Positions 44,426-56,300 of a stretch of DNA of 64,000 nucleotides are shown here, piece by piece. The translations under genes were made by a program, and so were the position numbers. Location: NCBI RefSeq assembly GCF_020283565.1, contig NC_060062.1, positions 27,712,251-27,776,250 on the forward strand. The letters are read 5' to 3'. Each line of letters begins with the position of its first letter. The stretch's first letter is position 1. Source of the DNA: Trifolium pratense. Its lineage: Eukaryota; Streptophyta; Magnoliopsida; Fabales; Fabaceae. The notes under the pieces were generated by a model, which was not told where the DNA came from, searched no databases, and was given only the letters and a program-made list of their open reading frames with translations.

Positions 44426-46264
44426 GATGGTAAACTATGCGACCCTAATTGCAAACCCTAATTTCTATCCAATGGTTGATTGACATCTATAGCCTTAGCA
44501 AACCACATGTTGAGGAGCAGAAGCTTACACATGGCCTGCTATATGGAACACATGTATTGGGCCTAGTGGGATATATATTTGTCTTTTCCCAATTTTTTTT
44601 TTCATTTGTGAAGTTTTTTTCTCTCTCTTCTCTCTTTTCTCTCTCGTACTCTCTCTCTCACTATCTCTCTCTCGTGCTCTCACCCTCTCTCGTTTCATCA
44701 TCATCAAGCCAAACACCACCGAACTTTCATCTTAAATCAACATGCAATTTCATAAATAGGTTCCTCTCATCTCAAGCTCCAAGGTAAGGGTAATTTTGTA
44801 TCAAACATCCATGGATTTCCTTTGAATTCTTGCTGTGTTCATCACATTTTAAGAACTCAATTATGAACTTGATTGCATGTGTGAGGTTCTGATGGCGTTC
44901 AAGTTTTACAGAGAAGTTATAGGTAAGAACCATAAACTTTTTTTCCTTCTTCTATTCAAGTTAAAATCCAAAACACCATTCTTCACTTCTTCTCATTTGG
45001 TAAATTGCATGTGAGTTTAATGGAATTGAGATTCTCTGGGAATATATCAGAAGCAATGAACATGGGCACAAGATGCAAGCTTTGGAATTTTGATCGGTGA
45101 TTTTTGAAGAAGTTTGGGTTAAACCCGTGTTCTAGGACAAGTCTCCACTAAAAAGATAAATTCTCACTCCTCGTAACTCTGATTGAGATGCCGTTTGTTT
45201 CTGTGGTTAGCTAACTCAATTCCGGTCGTTGTGATGCCAATTTCATAATTTTTGATTAGGAAATGAGGTCTAGGGACGCGTTTGAAGTTGAGGTACTGAA
45301 GCTGTCAAAATGGTGTTTTGAGGACTACAGTCTACAGGTTTGGGTACTCGAGCGGCACAAAAGGATGGTTTTAGGCTTGCGAAATAACGCCGTACTGTTG
45401 TTAAATCTGGTGGGTTCCTTTAGGTAAACTCTCACTTAATAGAGTAGCTTTATTAGCTTTTCCCCAAATTCATGATGCATGTCAACTTAGGATTTTTAGG
45501 ATTAATTAGGATAACTCTATAATTGAACTAATTAATGATTTAAACAAGCCCTTAGCATGATTGAAATGACTATATGTTGTGGAATTTAGGATAAACCAGA
45601 GTTGCTAGCGGTGGTTTTTGTGTTGATTTGATTACACTACTCACTATTCAAAGAGATTAGTAAGCATGTTATTGTTATGTAGACCTACCTTTAAGATATG
45701 TTAATTTATAGACTTAATTGATGATCTTGCATTGTTTTCGGTTATCAGTTATAACCATGTTCATAGGACGCACTCTACGCCGTAGTCGACGCCGATATTG
45801 AGGTTGCGCTTCAGGTATTCAATTTCGTTTTCATTCTATCACAAATTCACATTGTATACTAACTAATTGATGATCATTTTTTTGTTTAAATTTTGAGTTT
45901 ATTATAAGATTGTTAATTAATAATGTGGAATTAATTTTGTGTAGAAAGCAGAGATTAGTAGAGGTTACTCGAAGAGATTCACAAAGATTGGCAGTAAAAA
46001 AGGTTATTGTCATTGGAGTGTGTTTTTCTTTCTGATATTTAGGTTGGAGTGATGAATTCATTATATCTGAATTTACCATGAGTTTGACAAATTACTGTGT
46101 GTCATTGCCCGGCATAATCCTCGCAAAAACTACATTTTGAGCTTTAACAGAATTACAGTTATGATTTAATCTAATTCATCGTTTTTCTAAACATGCATTT
46201 AGTTCTGATTTTGTTTGATTAAATTGGTTATGAGAATGAGACTGATGTACTTTCATGGCTGCAG
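44426..46264 (+). other. Gene-like but unrecognised DNA before the CAX fragment
   Basis: Contains a CT-rich run (44620-44695), splice-like 'gtaagg' and 'aggtaag' sites (44783, 44920) after short open stretches (e.g. MAFKFYREVIG near 44896), and a possible exon reading DALYAVVDADIEVALQ before GTATTC (about 45768-45812). I cannot assign these to a family. They may be leader or exon fragments of captured genes. Confidence 0.3.
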
Positions 46265-46707
46265 GACATTTCCTTAGTTGTTGCATTGGGCTCTGCTACT
46301 CAAATTGCAATGTTTGTGGTAAATATACTCTCACCATCTAAATGTAAATTATCGATACTTTGGTTTTAAATTTCACTTATGGTCACAGTTGCGGTTTCGC
46401 TGCGGACTTTTATATAGTGGAAAAATGTGGTTGATGCTGTCAAAGTTCCGGCCGCGATAATGTTGTAGACACCTGAATATCCTTTATATTACGGCTGCAA
46501 TTGCGGTTGCGAACTATAACTTAAAACCATTTTCATATATAGTCTTCTTTATTTTAATAATAATGAAAACTAATATTTTACAATTTATAGGTTCCACTCT
46601 GTGTAATTGTTGTTTGGATAATGGGTGTGAAAATGGACTTGAACTTCAACCTCCTTGAGACAGGTTCTCTTGCTTTGACAATTATTGTCACTGCCTTCAC
46701 TTTACAG
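46265..46707 (+). pseudogene. CAX-type vacuolar cation/proton exchanger, two-exon fragment
   Basis: 46265-46318 reads DISLVVALGSATQIAMFV with donor GTAAAT. 46591-46707, after acceptor TATAG, reads [20 protein letters not shown] then [19 protein letters not shown] with donor GTATAT. Both match adjacent exons in the C-terminal half of plant CAX proteins, which exchange Ca2+ or other cations for protons at the tonoplast. The intron between them is kept, so the copy is DNA-derived, not reverse-transcribed. No other CAX exon is found on either side: sequence after 46707 does not encode the next membrane helices. A fragment, not a working gene. Confidence 0.8.
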
Positions 46708-47559
46708 GTATATAAATTTGACAGAGAATTTTCAATTGAAGAAAACACCAAATAGTTATGATTTTCATTTTAATTTGAGATTATCTTTTGGGTTTGGGTT
46801 ATATTTTTAATTATTTGATTAACTATAAGGTGTGTTTGTTTGTTGTTACAACAGGTTAGAAGCTCATCAAAATGACATTGAACTTGAAGGTATGCACTTC
46901 TGATATTTGCCATTATACGTGTGGTTTTTGTGTTTGATAGAGCACACAAATATTATTTCATCAATGTAACTACATATTTTTTCATTGTTGATTTTCATAA
47001 TTTTTTCATTCTTGCTACATATTTTGTGTTGCGTAAGTATGCATAACTTTAAGTATCCATTATGCATTTTTGTTCACTTTTTCCTCAATTTATTCTGATG
47101 GCATTTATATTGGGCATTGATAGCCATGCACCACATATATAGAACTATTTTGATGGTTTTACATTAGTTCATTTACTTCTGCATTAAAATTTATTAGAAT
47201 GGTGTAAAGAATGAACTGAATTCTTCTTCACTCACTTTATGTTTCAAAATATAGCAAAATAACTACATTTGGTACCCGGCTGATCACTTGATCAGTGGAG
47301 GCTTTGTTTACAAGCACTGGTGTTCAAGCATGTTCAAGATTCAATTCATAGAATGGTCTTTATCTTTCTTGAAGCACCGTGGTGTATTTTAAACACAATA
47401 ACATGGATTCTTTACAAGAAACTTTAGAGAACATTACTTCTAATGATACATAGCTAATCTTATCTAATATATTTAGTGTAGAATGTTAATATACACCAAT
47501 TATTTTGCTTGATTTAATATGGATATTTAATTGTGTTTACATGATCATGCATACTACAG

Positions 47560-47641
47560 AGTGGGGACAAGGCTATGATTTTTTGTTTTGTGGAGTTTAC
47601 TGAACCCAAATGCGCTCTCACCGCCATGGAAGCTCTGCAAG
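47560..47641 (+). pseudogene. RRM-domain exon fragment
   Basis: One exon between a good AG acceptor and GTAAAT donor reads SGDKAMIFCFVEFTEPKCAL then TAMEALQG. This has the RNP1-like FCFVEF core and the following helix of an RNA-recognition motif from plant RNA-binding proteins. The matching RNP2 exon and the rest of the protein were not found. The open stretch after 47982 (GYNEAGLEKPYTFKADERNG, stop) does not clearly continue it. Confidence 0.65.
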
Positions 47642-49342
47642 GTAAATGTTTTTTTTTGTATATATAACTGAGTTTGATGTCTACCCACAGGGTCAATATA
47701 ACTGAGTTTGATGCTTGGTACATTATAGGGATTTGTATGAAAATTAGGAAATATAGACCTCTGAATTATGAGATCTCATTCTATGATTGATGTGGATCAA
47801 AATATAGAACACTAACACCAGAACTAAACACTATATAATAGTGGCCATATGGTTTAATTTTGACGAATTATTGTGCATTTTAAACTTTTTTTCTTCATAT
47901 TGTTTAGTTCTGGTGTAATTCACAAACTGTACACCATGATAATTTATGTGGTTGTTTGTGTAAATTGAATTTGCCTTCATAGGATATAATGAGGCTGGCC
48001 TAGAAAAACCTTATACATTCAAGGCTGATGAGAGGAATGGAAGATAGAAATAATTCTCATATGTTGAAGTGAGTTATTTTCTCATTCTTGGATGCATTTA
48101 TTTTATTATTTTATTACTTTTTGTGTAAATTTTACAGCTTTAATTAATTCTCCTTTTACAAGTTTGATTGATTGCCTCATTGAATTGCACTTTCAGTAGT
48201 GATTGTGTGTACTTCTAACTTAAGTACCAAATTGAAGGAAAATAATTACAAATTCTCAGTGGTGACCACAAGTACTACTTCACATTTTCTCAAAAACTTT
48301 CCATATTGTCAAGGTTTGTCAAGTAATATTCTAGAGAGTTGGTTTTTGCTTTTGACCAGTCCCTATTCTTAAAGTGCCAGCAAATAAAAGTCACTTTTAT
48401 TATTTTTGGTAATTAAAAGGAAAAGATCGTTCTACATATGTGATGGTCAGGGCCAAAGGCAGAAACAATAAAGCTTAGTAAAGTAAGATAAAAGTAACTG
48501 TAAGTAAAGAAAGGTTGAGTACAAAGGCAGTGTTCTAGGCTAGCAATCCCATATGGTTTCATAACTTCTATTCTAAAATTTTCACTTTAAGTTCTCATAC
48601 TGATTTGCAAGGATTTTTTTTTCTTCTAAAAGTCTCTATTGCAACAAAAAGAATCACATTGTCCTACATTTCTTTAAAAAAATATGTAGTGTCCCTCATC
48701 TGTGGCACAGGGTAGACGGTGTCTGTAGGAAGGCAGCCATTAAGGTATACATGGTGCCACGACAGCAAATTGTTAAACATATCTAAGAGAACACTTTTTT
48801 AAGGCTTAAGGCAATAGTTAAAATTTGTTGTATTTTATATTTAGCCAGACGATACCTAAAACTAATAAGCATCAATCACAGGTATGGTTCATCACCAAAT
48901 GATTTTGAAGGAGTATCTGCCCATTTTGATGTTCCTTTTGTTCAAGTAAACAATGTTGAATCATGTACTCTTTTCTCTTTTACTTTGGAGTTTGAGTGGT
49001 ATTTCTTGATTTCTATCAATTTTGTAGGCTCCCTCATTTCCTACACTTTCCATTAATGTGATGAATCTTTTGAATTCAAGTAGAAACTGAGGATGAGGTA
49101 TTATTATATGCTTTAACCTGTTTCTTGTGATGTATTCAAGAGGATGCAGACTTATTTTAGTATTCTGCTTGCAGGTAGTACTAATTTGAAAGTTGAAACT
49201 AATAGAATAACATCCATCTATAACATCAGTAAGTAAGCAAATGCAGTATTCTAAACATAAAGTCATTTAGTTTATATGCAAAAAAGAACATGTGTATTGT
49301 TCTAATTCTAATACTTGACTTATTCTATTCACATGTGTGTAG

Positions 49343-51114
49343 CCAATGATGATGTAGCTATGTGTCAGTTTTTTTTTGCAATTATTGATCATGAAAAGAA
49401 GAGGACATTTGTTTTGCGTAAAGATGGCCTTCCTGATGCTGGTCAGTATTATCTTATCTTCATCAATTTGTTTTTCATAGATGTGTAAATATACAAAAGA
49501 GATGTATGATATGCAATTCATAAATAATATATATATCACTTATAACTATTGGATTTTGGTTTTGGACACAACAATATGATAGATAGAGAAGTGAAAACAA
49601 TGAATTGCACATATCCAATGTTTAAGTGAAGAGATTATGAATTCAACTTTCCCAGTTATATCACACAAACTCCTAACATTTGGTTTTACTATTTTTTAAA
49701 GTACATGTACATATATTTTGGTAAAGAGACGGTAGAAATATGAAGTCGTCACATACTCGTGTTTTTTTCAGAAACAAGAGAATATCGATAATGTTACACG
49801 AAAAAAGAATATAGAGATGAAAATTTTATCAGCTACAAGTTGTAATTATCCAGCCCCAAATCCCTCAAGGCATCATTAGCAGCTTCCTTATAGTTGGCAT
49901 GTGTTTGCTTTGCCTTCCTTATGTATTTCTCAATTCCATTCTTAAGCAGAATAGTTCTGCACAATAGAAATTGTGTAAGCAGACATCATTAAGCTAGAAT
50001 ACAAGGATTGGAGTAAGTTTGTTCATCTAACTCCAATGATGCACTTTATTCCATCATTGTTTCGAACTTACTTATGAATTTGGTTCTTTTTCGTTGTAGA
50101 GGAAATAGGATACAGCTTCATATCTAAACATAAAAAAAAGGAACTCATTCAGACAATGATAAACGAAAACAACAAAAATTAAACCAACATCAGTTTGGAA
50201 GGCGAACAGGTTACACAATATCTGGATAGCCATGACCAATCCCTCCCTGTGATAATTATACTTCAATTGTGCAAACTTAAGAAATATCTTGGTAAGGAGA
50301 ACTCGAATAATTTCAGTTCCATATTTATTATGTGCATCAAGTGAATTTGTTTGTCATTATTGATTAGGTTCAATGGGAGTCTCGAATTCTTTTTATGGAT
50401 CCAAGTTATTCTTAAATGATGAACTTCCCAAGGTAGCTGCCTACATAGAAAGGTAATTGTAATGTTTCAACTGTTCTCTATGAGTATCTGTTGTTCTTTA
50501 TTTGTTGAGTGTATAATTGTATTTTTATTTTACTAAATTTTGCAAAAGGATGAATGCTGCAAATGTAGAGTTAACTCAAGTTGTTAGCCAAATGTCTGGC
50601 TCTATGGTACTAAGTGTGGCTGATGATTTGTTGCAAACACCTAGGATGACTATTGAAGAGCTAATTGAATCTACTCAGGTTAGTTTTCAATTTTAAAATA
50701 TTGTAGAAAATTATCTGTTTTTTAATCACACCAACACTATTGTTATTGCTGTAGAAATGCTATGGTTCTGTGTTGGCATGGGCCTGTGAGTTTCGATACC
50801 GATGCAGGTTGGTTTTACTAGGCTTGCACTAGGTGTGCTTCGAGAATCAATTTAGTTGCTGGTCAGCTCTATTGTGATAAGTGCACGATGCCCCGAACTG
50901 CGGTTCCTAGTTATGGACATTGCAATCAATGTGACCCTAACCAAACATGTTACTGACATTGCTATTCATCCTTATGATACAGGATCAATGAGTCTCTCTC
51001 TGATATACTTCATCCACCAACAAACAAGCCAGTCGGAAAGAGGTCTGCTGATGTTGACGAAGGCGATGTTACGACTTCAAAGGAAACCAAGCTTCCATGT
51101 GTGAAGATTGAGGG
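49343..51114 (+). pseudogene. RPA1-like/OB-fold protein remnant with introns
   Basis: Exons 49343-49441 (NDDVAMCQFFFAIIDHEKKR), 50368-50452 (SMGVSNSFYGSKLFLNDELP) and 50549-50678 (NAANVELTQVVSQMSG) join in phase through GT-AG introns. The last exon (from 50755) is broken by shifts and stops. Its readable part, GWFY-stop-ACTRCASRINLVAGQLYC with DKC, has the zinc-ribbon spacing C-x2-C...C-x2-C of the replication protein A large-subunit C-terminal OB fold. A tail reads VDEGDVTTSKETKLPCVKIE, like the C-termini of plant RPA1-like proteins. The 5' part is missing or scrambled. The family assignment is by eye. Confidence 0.6.
49844..50266 (-). pseudogene. Unrecognised minus-strand exon remnants
   Basis: On the minus strand three short open pieces have exon-like character: YNYHREGLVMAIQILCNLFA (about 50182-50262), YEAVSYFLYNEKEPNS (about 50071-50121), and LLKNGIEKYIRKAKQTHANY followed by KEAANDALRDLGLDNYNL and a stop (49847-49953), the last after a GCAG acceptor. 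Phases between the pieces do not fit cleanly, so it is probably a pseudogene. It lies inside an intron of the plus-strand RPA1-like remnant. No family recognised. Confidence 0.35.
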
Positions 51115-51894
51115 TGCTAAGTGACCATGTTCATGGTCATATTTCCTTTGTTTCTAATAAGTGTGTTTCTTGGTGTTTTGCTATTTCCCTGTCTTACTGT
51201 CTTTGTTTGTATGTGCACTTTGTGCTTAGTTGATGCTTTATAATAGCATCCCTCTATGTATTATGTATCTCTCTGGACCTCTGTCTTTCTTATTGAGAGA
51301 TGTATCAAATATTAATAATAAATGTTAAATTTAAATATCAGTTGGTGTTTTGTTTTTATTTGGATCAAAATATATAATTGATTGTACTGAGTTTGACATC
51401 TATCAACTAATTATCCTCATTGTATAAAAAAATGAGGGTTTCAATTATGAATAGAATCATTATACATGGCCAGTTTTTTGGGTCACATTATACATGGCCA
51501 ATTTTATTTGGATATCAAATTACTAATCACATCTTTCATTTAATAGAAGAACTGCTGCTAAGCGGGAAATTCTTCTCTATACAAGTTCTCGAACGAGGTT
51601 TTTGAACAGAACTTCGATAGGCAAGAGGTGTAAGCACCGCGAGGTGTGAAGCGATCTCGTACTAAACAAAACTGCTTTAACTTTCCATAACAAAAAAAAA
51701 GTCAAACAAACCTGCTAAATACATAAAGTTACAAAATCAATTGCTTCAAATAGCTTCTAACATTAGATTTGCAGGAAAGATAAACGAACATATAAAATTA
51801 CTTTGTGCAGCTTTATTGTGTCAACAGTTTATATAAATTAGAGGCATATTAAAACAAACATTATTGGTCAGTATGAGCATGATATCTTTTATTA
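51115..51894. other. No gene recognised
   Basis: Former 3' UTR-like DNA with AATAAT-rich stretches near 51313-51330, then anonymous AT-rich sequence. Confidence 0.4.
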
Positions 51895-52262
51895 GTACTT
51901 GGGTCTTTGAAGGCTCTACTATGAAATTCTATTTGATGTCACTGAGCCATTTTTTATTTGTCTTTAAGAACCATATTAATTGCGCAAAAGAATGGTAAAT
52001 ATTAAATTTTATACGTGTCACGGGTCTTTGAAGACTCTACTATAAAATTCGATGTGACTGAACCATCCAACAATAGGGTGGTTCACTTTTGTATTGTACT
52101 TATTATGGTTTGGTTTTTAAGTTTGTTTGCTCTTTTAAATCATTGATGTTTGTCTTTTAGAACCATATTAATTGCACACAAAAAAGAGTAAAAATTAAAT
52201 TTTATACATTTAACGGGTTTTTGAAGTCTCTACTATAAAATTCGATATGACTGAGGCATCCA
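51895..52262. repeat. Tandem repeat, two and a half copies
   Basis: The phrase 'gggtctttgaagRctctact' followed by 'atRaaattc' begins three units (about 51901, 52020, 52212). Units share 'agaaccatattaattgcRca' and 'attaaattttatac'. The second unit carries an extra stretch. The last start (TCTCTACTATAAAATTC) looks like a Helitron 5' end. Confidence 0.6.
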
Positions 52263-52450
52263 CTTAATTATGTTTAATTTACCATGATCTACAACATCTA
52301 TGATTGACAACATCTATGATTGACATATAAATGGTGTTCCTTGATCAAGGAGCATATGAGCTACAAGGATCAAGGAGCCATGGTTAAGGGATCCCTCCGA
52401 GTATCGATATAGATTCGTAATTTTTGTATCCTTCTTTTTTTTGTTATAAT

Positions 52451-53110
52451 TTTTGTATCCTTCTAATAGTGAGGTTTATAATTTATGCGCGCTGCTAGAG
52501 TTTCTTAATTTTTGCGCTTTAGGTCAGCCTCTAATAGAGTGTTTCTTAATCTCTGCGTCATATAGAGTTTCATGATACTACGATAATTTAGCATTCACAT
52601 AGATTCGTAATTTTTATGCGTTCTTGATACAAAAGTTTGTAATTTCTGCGGGTCGCGAATATGATTTTTTAGTTTTCGCGCCACAAGTATCCACAATGGT
52701 TTGTAGTTTTTTTGTGCTTACAATATAGACATTTATGATCTCTGCGCGCCACTTATAGAATTTCTTTTAATAGAGAGATTCTTGATCTCTGCATCATATG
52801 TCAACCTCTATATATCGATAGAGAGATTTATAATTTTTATTCGACACAAGTATCCACAATGGTTCGTAATTTTTGTATCCTTCTAATAGAGTTTCTTAAT
52901 TTTTGCGCTTTAGGTCATCTTCTAACAGAGAATTTCTAATCTCTGCGTCATATAAGTTTCATGATACTTCGATATTTGAGCATTCACATAGATTCCTAAT
53001 TTTTATGCGTTCCTGATACAAAGGTTTGTAATTTCTGCATGCCGCTTATCTAAATTTTTAGTTTTCGCCCCATAATTATCAACAATGGTTCGTACTTTTT
53101 TTGTACTAAC
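52451..53110. repeat. Tandem repeat, period about 420 bp
   Basis: Two diverged copies begin at 'ttttgtatccttctaatag' (52451 and 52871). They share in order 'agtttcttaatttttgcgct', 'ctctgcgtcatata', 'gcattcacatagattc', 'ttttatgcgttc' and 'atggttYgta'. No coding potential. Presumably part of the Helitron body. Confidence 0.7.
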
Positions 53111-53359
53111 CTATCATAATTTGTACACTTTATTACACTACATGATATATCCATATTGCACCATATCCTTTACATCCATGATTGATATATAAATGATGCT
53201 CCCCCAAAGTAATTTTTGTATGCTTATGACTAACTTCCTCGGCTCATAGCATCCATGATTGATATATAAATGATACTCCCCCTAAGAAATGTCCATATAT
53301 GCTTATGACTAGCTTCCTTGGCTCATAGCAACCATGATTGGTATATAAATCATGTTCCG

Positions 53360-53392
53360 CTGAACCCGTGCAACGCACGGGCAGCCGTCTAG
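53360..53392 (+). mobile_element. Helitron-type 3' terminus
   Basis: CCCGTGCAACGCACGGG forms a hairpin with a 7-bp stem and is followed after 10 bases by CTAG at 53389-53392, next to T. Hairpin, short spacer, CTAG and a T flank are the standard Helitron 3' signature. The element extends to lower coordinates. Its 5' border is not settled: a candidate TCTCTACTATAAAATTC lies at 52220, but the cluster of gene fragments upstream could also belong to it. Confidence 0.75.
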
Positions 53393-53398
53393 TTTTCT

Positions 53399-56300
53399 TT
53401 AATGGGAAGAAACATATTTGGGGCCTTCTAAACGAATATAGTCATACATTATTCCTTGAAAGAGAGCCAAGGGGCCAGTAGCCATAGCTTGTGTTAAAAA
53501 TATAGTATTATCTCCTTGGGATAGCAAAATACTTGACACATCAATGTTGAAGAGCCAATAGAGTCCATGAATTCCATGTCTAGCTATTGCATTGTCCTTT
53601 CCAATCACACCCGTAGTAAATAGTGGAGGATCTTGTTTCAAATCATTTACTCTAACCTTCATATTTAAAAGAAACAATATTAATCGAATGAGACACGTGG
53701 TAAGATTAAGTGTAAGTATTAATAAATTTATGATTACTTACTTGTAACTCAGAGACATTTGCACTTGCAAGAGCCAATCGCAATTTATAGATTCTATTTG
53801 CTTCCACATCATCTAGGTTGAACTTAATTTGCCATGTAGTTCCTTGATAACTGCCATCATATTTCTTCCTGTATTTCATGCATATATGTAGTATTTAATC
53901 TAGACTGATAATAAAAAGTCATCCAAATATCTACAAACATGATTAACATATTTAAGTGTGAGTGTGTATAATAGTAATAATAATAATAAAAGCAATTAAC
54001 TTCTTTAGAATGATCAATAGAAAAATTGTTGTATATACAGTAGTTAGAGTTTGAATTTCGAACATTCAATTTTGTTTTAATAAATTCGAATACTTTACTT
54101 ATTCATCTTAAAAGGGTAAAATTTTTGCAACACTAAATTAGTTGATAATTTTTTTTTGATATATAGTGCCTAATTTAGACAACCAGTTATTGGAGAAAAT
54201 GTTAAATAAGTTGCTAATATAACATTAGTAACTTGTGATTTAACAACTTTATGAAAATCGGGCACAAAATTATTTAGCGACTTAACTAAATCACTATAAA
54301 GACAAAAACATTTATCCACCAACTATTGAAAATTACGGATTTGGATTGAGTGCAGTCAATAGCAACACCTCGTGATTGCATGCAATAAGTGAGATCAAGA
54401 CTGTTCGATCAAGACTGTTCGATCAAGATCGTAGGGTTCATATTTGAAAGTCGGAATTATTGTATTTTAAAAAAAAAAATCAAAACTATCTTTATATATG
54501 AGCCGTCGAATTAAAATTACACGGCTATGATGCATTGAGTGCATCTTAGGCGACTACACTGAATCCATTTCCAAAAATTAGCGACAAGAGTAAATTTGTC
54601 GTTGTTACACACAAACTAACTTTAACTCCACTTAAAAATTTATTTATGTGGTTACTTTTATTTGCTTGTCGAATAAATTAGCGACATGAGTAGTGAATAT
54701 TTGACATTTAATGGATTGAATTTACTAAAAAAGGTTCTACAATATTGTTTGATCAATCCAATTTTTACTAAAAAATTAGGTATAGCTCGGTATACCTGGT
54801 GACCTGGGCATAAAACCAATCTTTTGTGTAATCACTAATACCAACGGTATAAATCAAATCTTCATCTGGGTATAACTCTGCATATCTTTCCCACAAGCCA
54901 AATTGCCTAAACCTGTGAATGATCAACATAACTTATCATTATATAGATATAGATATAGATTATAGATGGTGGTTAGTTTTGTGGTAGATCACATATAAAA
55001 TCAAAATGTTACTACCTTTAAGGTTATTTTTTTGGCAATGATTACGTGAAAAATTGTGGGCAAAAATTAAAAAAAAAAAATCGTCTAATATAATTTTCGG
55101 CCATCTAGACTAATGGTAAGGGCACGCGTTAGCATTTTCTTGAAAATATTTTCAATCAGATGTCTATAAAAGTTTAGGCAACGATTTTTCACTTTTAACC
55201 ACAATTTTTTGTTGTTATCTAAAATTATTTTTAAGGAAGGTGACTAACTTATCTGGATGGTCAATAAAAAGCTTGTTTATGAATTTTGGATTAGGATCTG
55301 GAACATAGAACTCAGCAGCAGAGCGATCAGGAATTCCAATCTCCCATAATGTTGGACCATCTCTTGGAGGCTCATAAATTATGTCACCAAGGTTTATTTC
55401 ACAACCTACATATATTCCATAGGATTCAACAAAACATTAACATTCGTTTTTGACTCAAATCAACAAACATGGACAAAATATAAGCCTTGCAAAGTAGTAT
55501 ACATTTGAAGACTTAATTTTGAAATTTTAATAGTAATATGTTAAGATCATGTGCTTTAAATCGAAACGGATTCTACGCAGTCACAATATTTGTAGCTATC
55601 TGATTAATATTAGACAGACCAAGAAAAACATATTTAATTTTTGTTTAATAATTTTAAAAATATTGTACTTAAATCAGGACCATCTGATCATAATCAGACA
55701 ACCACTAATATCTGATTGCGTGACTGTATAGGTATTTTGACTGCACCCAATCCAATTCCAAGAAGGAACTTTACCAAGGCAGGATGCTTAGTCGGATCTG
55801 TTGAGCCGAACCAAAATAGTTTGGTTACTTTTCGGTCAGACTAACTGAGTGCTTATTTTCCCATCTCTATGATTTCTAAAAAACACTCTTATTCAAATTT
55901 AGTAAAATAATTGCTCTGGACCGGGCTTAGAAGCCCAATAGTTGGGGATTTGCTAGCTGGACTGTCGAGCAAGACCCAATAAGGAACGACCCACAAATAA
56001 CGACTACGAGTCAAACGGTCTTAATGCTCAACGCATTGTAACAGTCGTTCACCGGAATGATGAACATTAACTGTTCATCATAACTTTCCAACCGTTTTCC
56101 GGCAGCCACTTGATGACCATTAATGTCATCAAGGACCTTGGCCTCGCGTTGAGGACTATATATACAATCTTCCCATGCATTCACAAGGTACGTATTCATT
56201 CTTAGAGAAAACCTATACTCCACACCAAAACTGTTTTGAGCGTCGAAATATCTGCAGGTGCACAACCCCCTCCACTTCATCGAGGGCATAAACGGAGCAA

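Noticed and set aside
44449..44787. 112-aa ORF with serine/leucine-rich repeats
   Set aside because: Driven by the CT-rich low-complexity run; no conserved motif.
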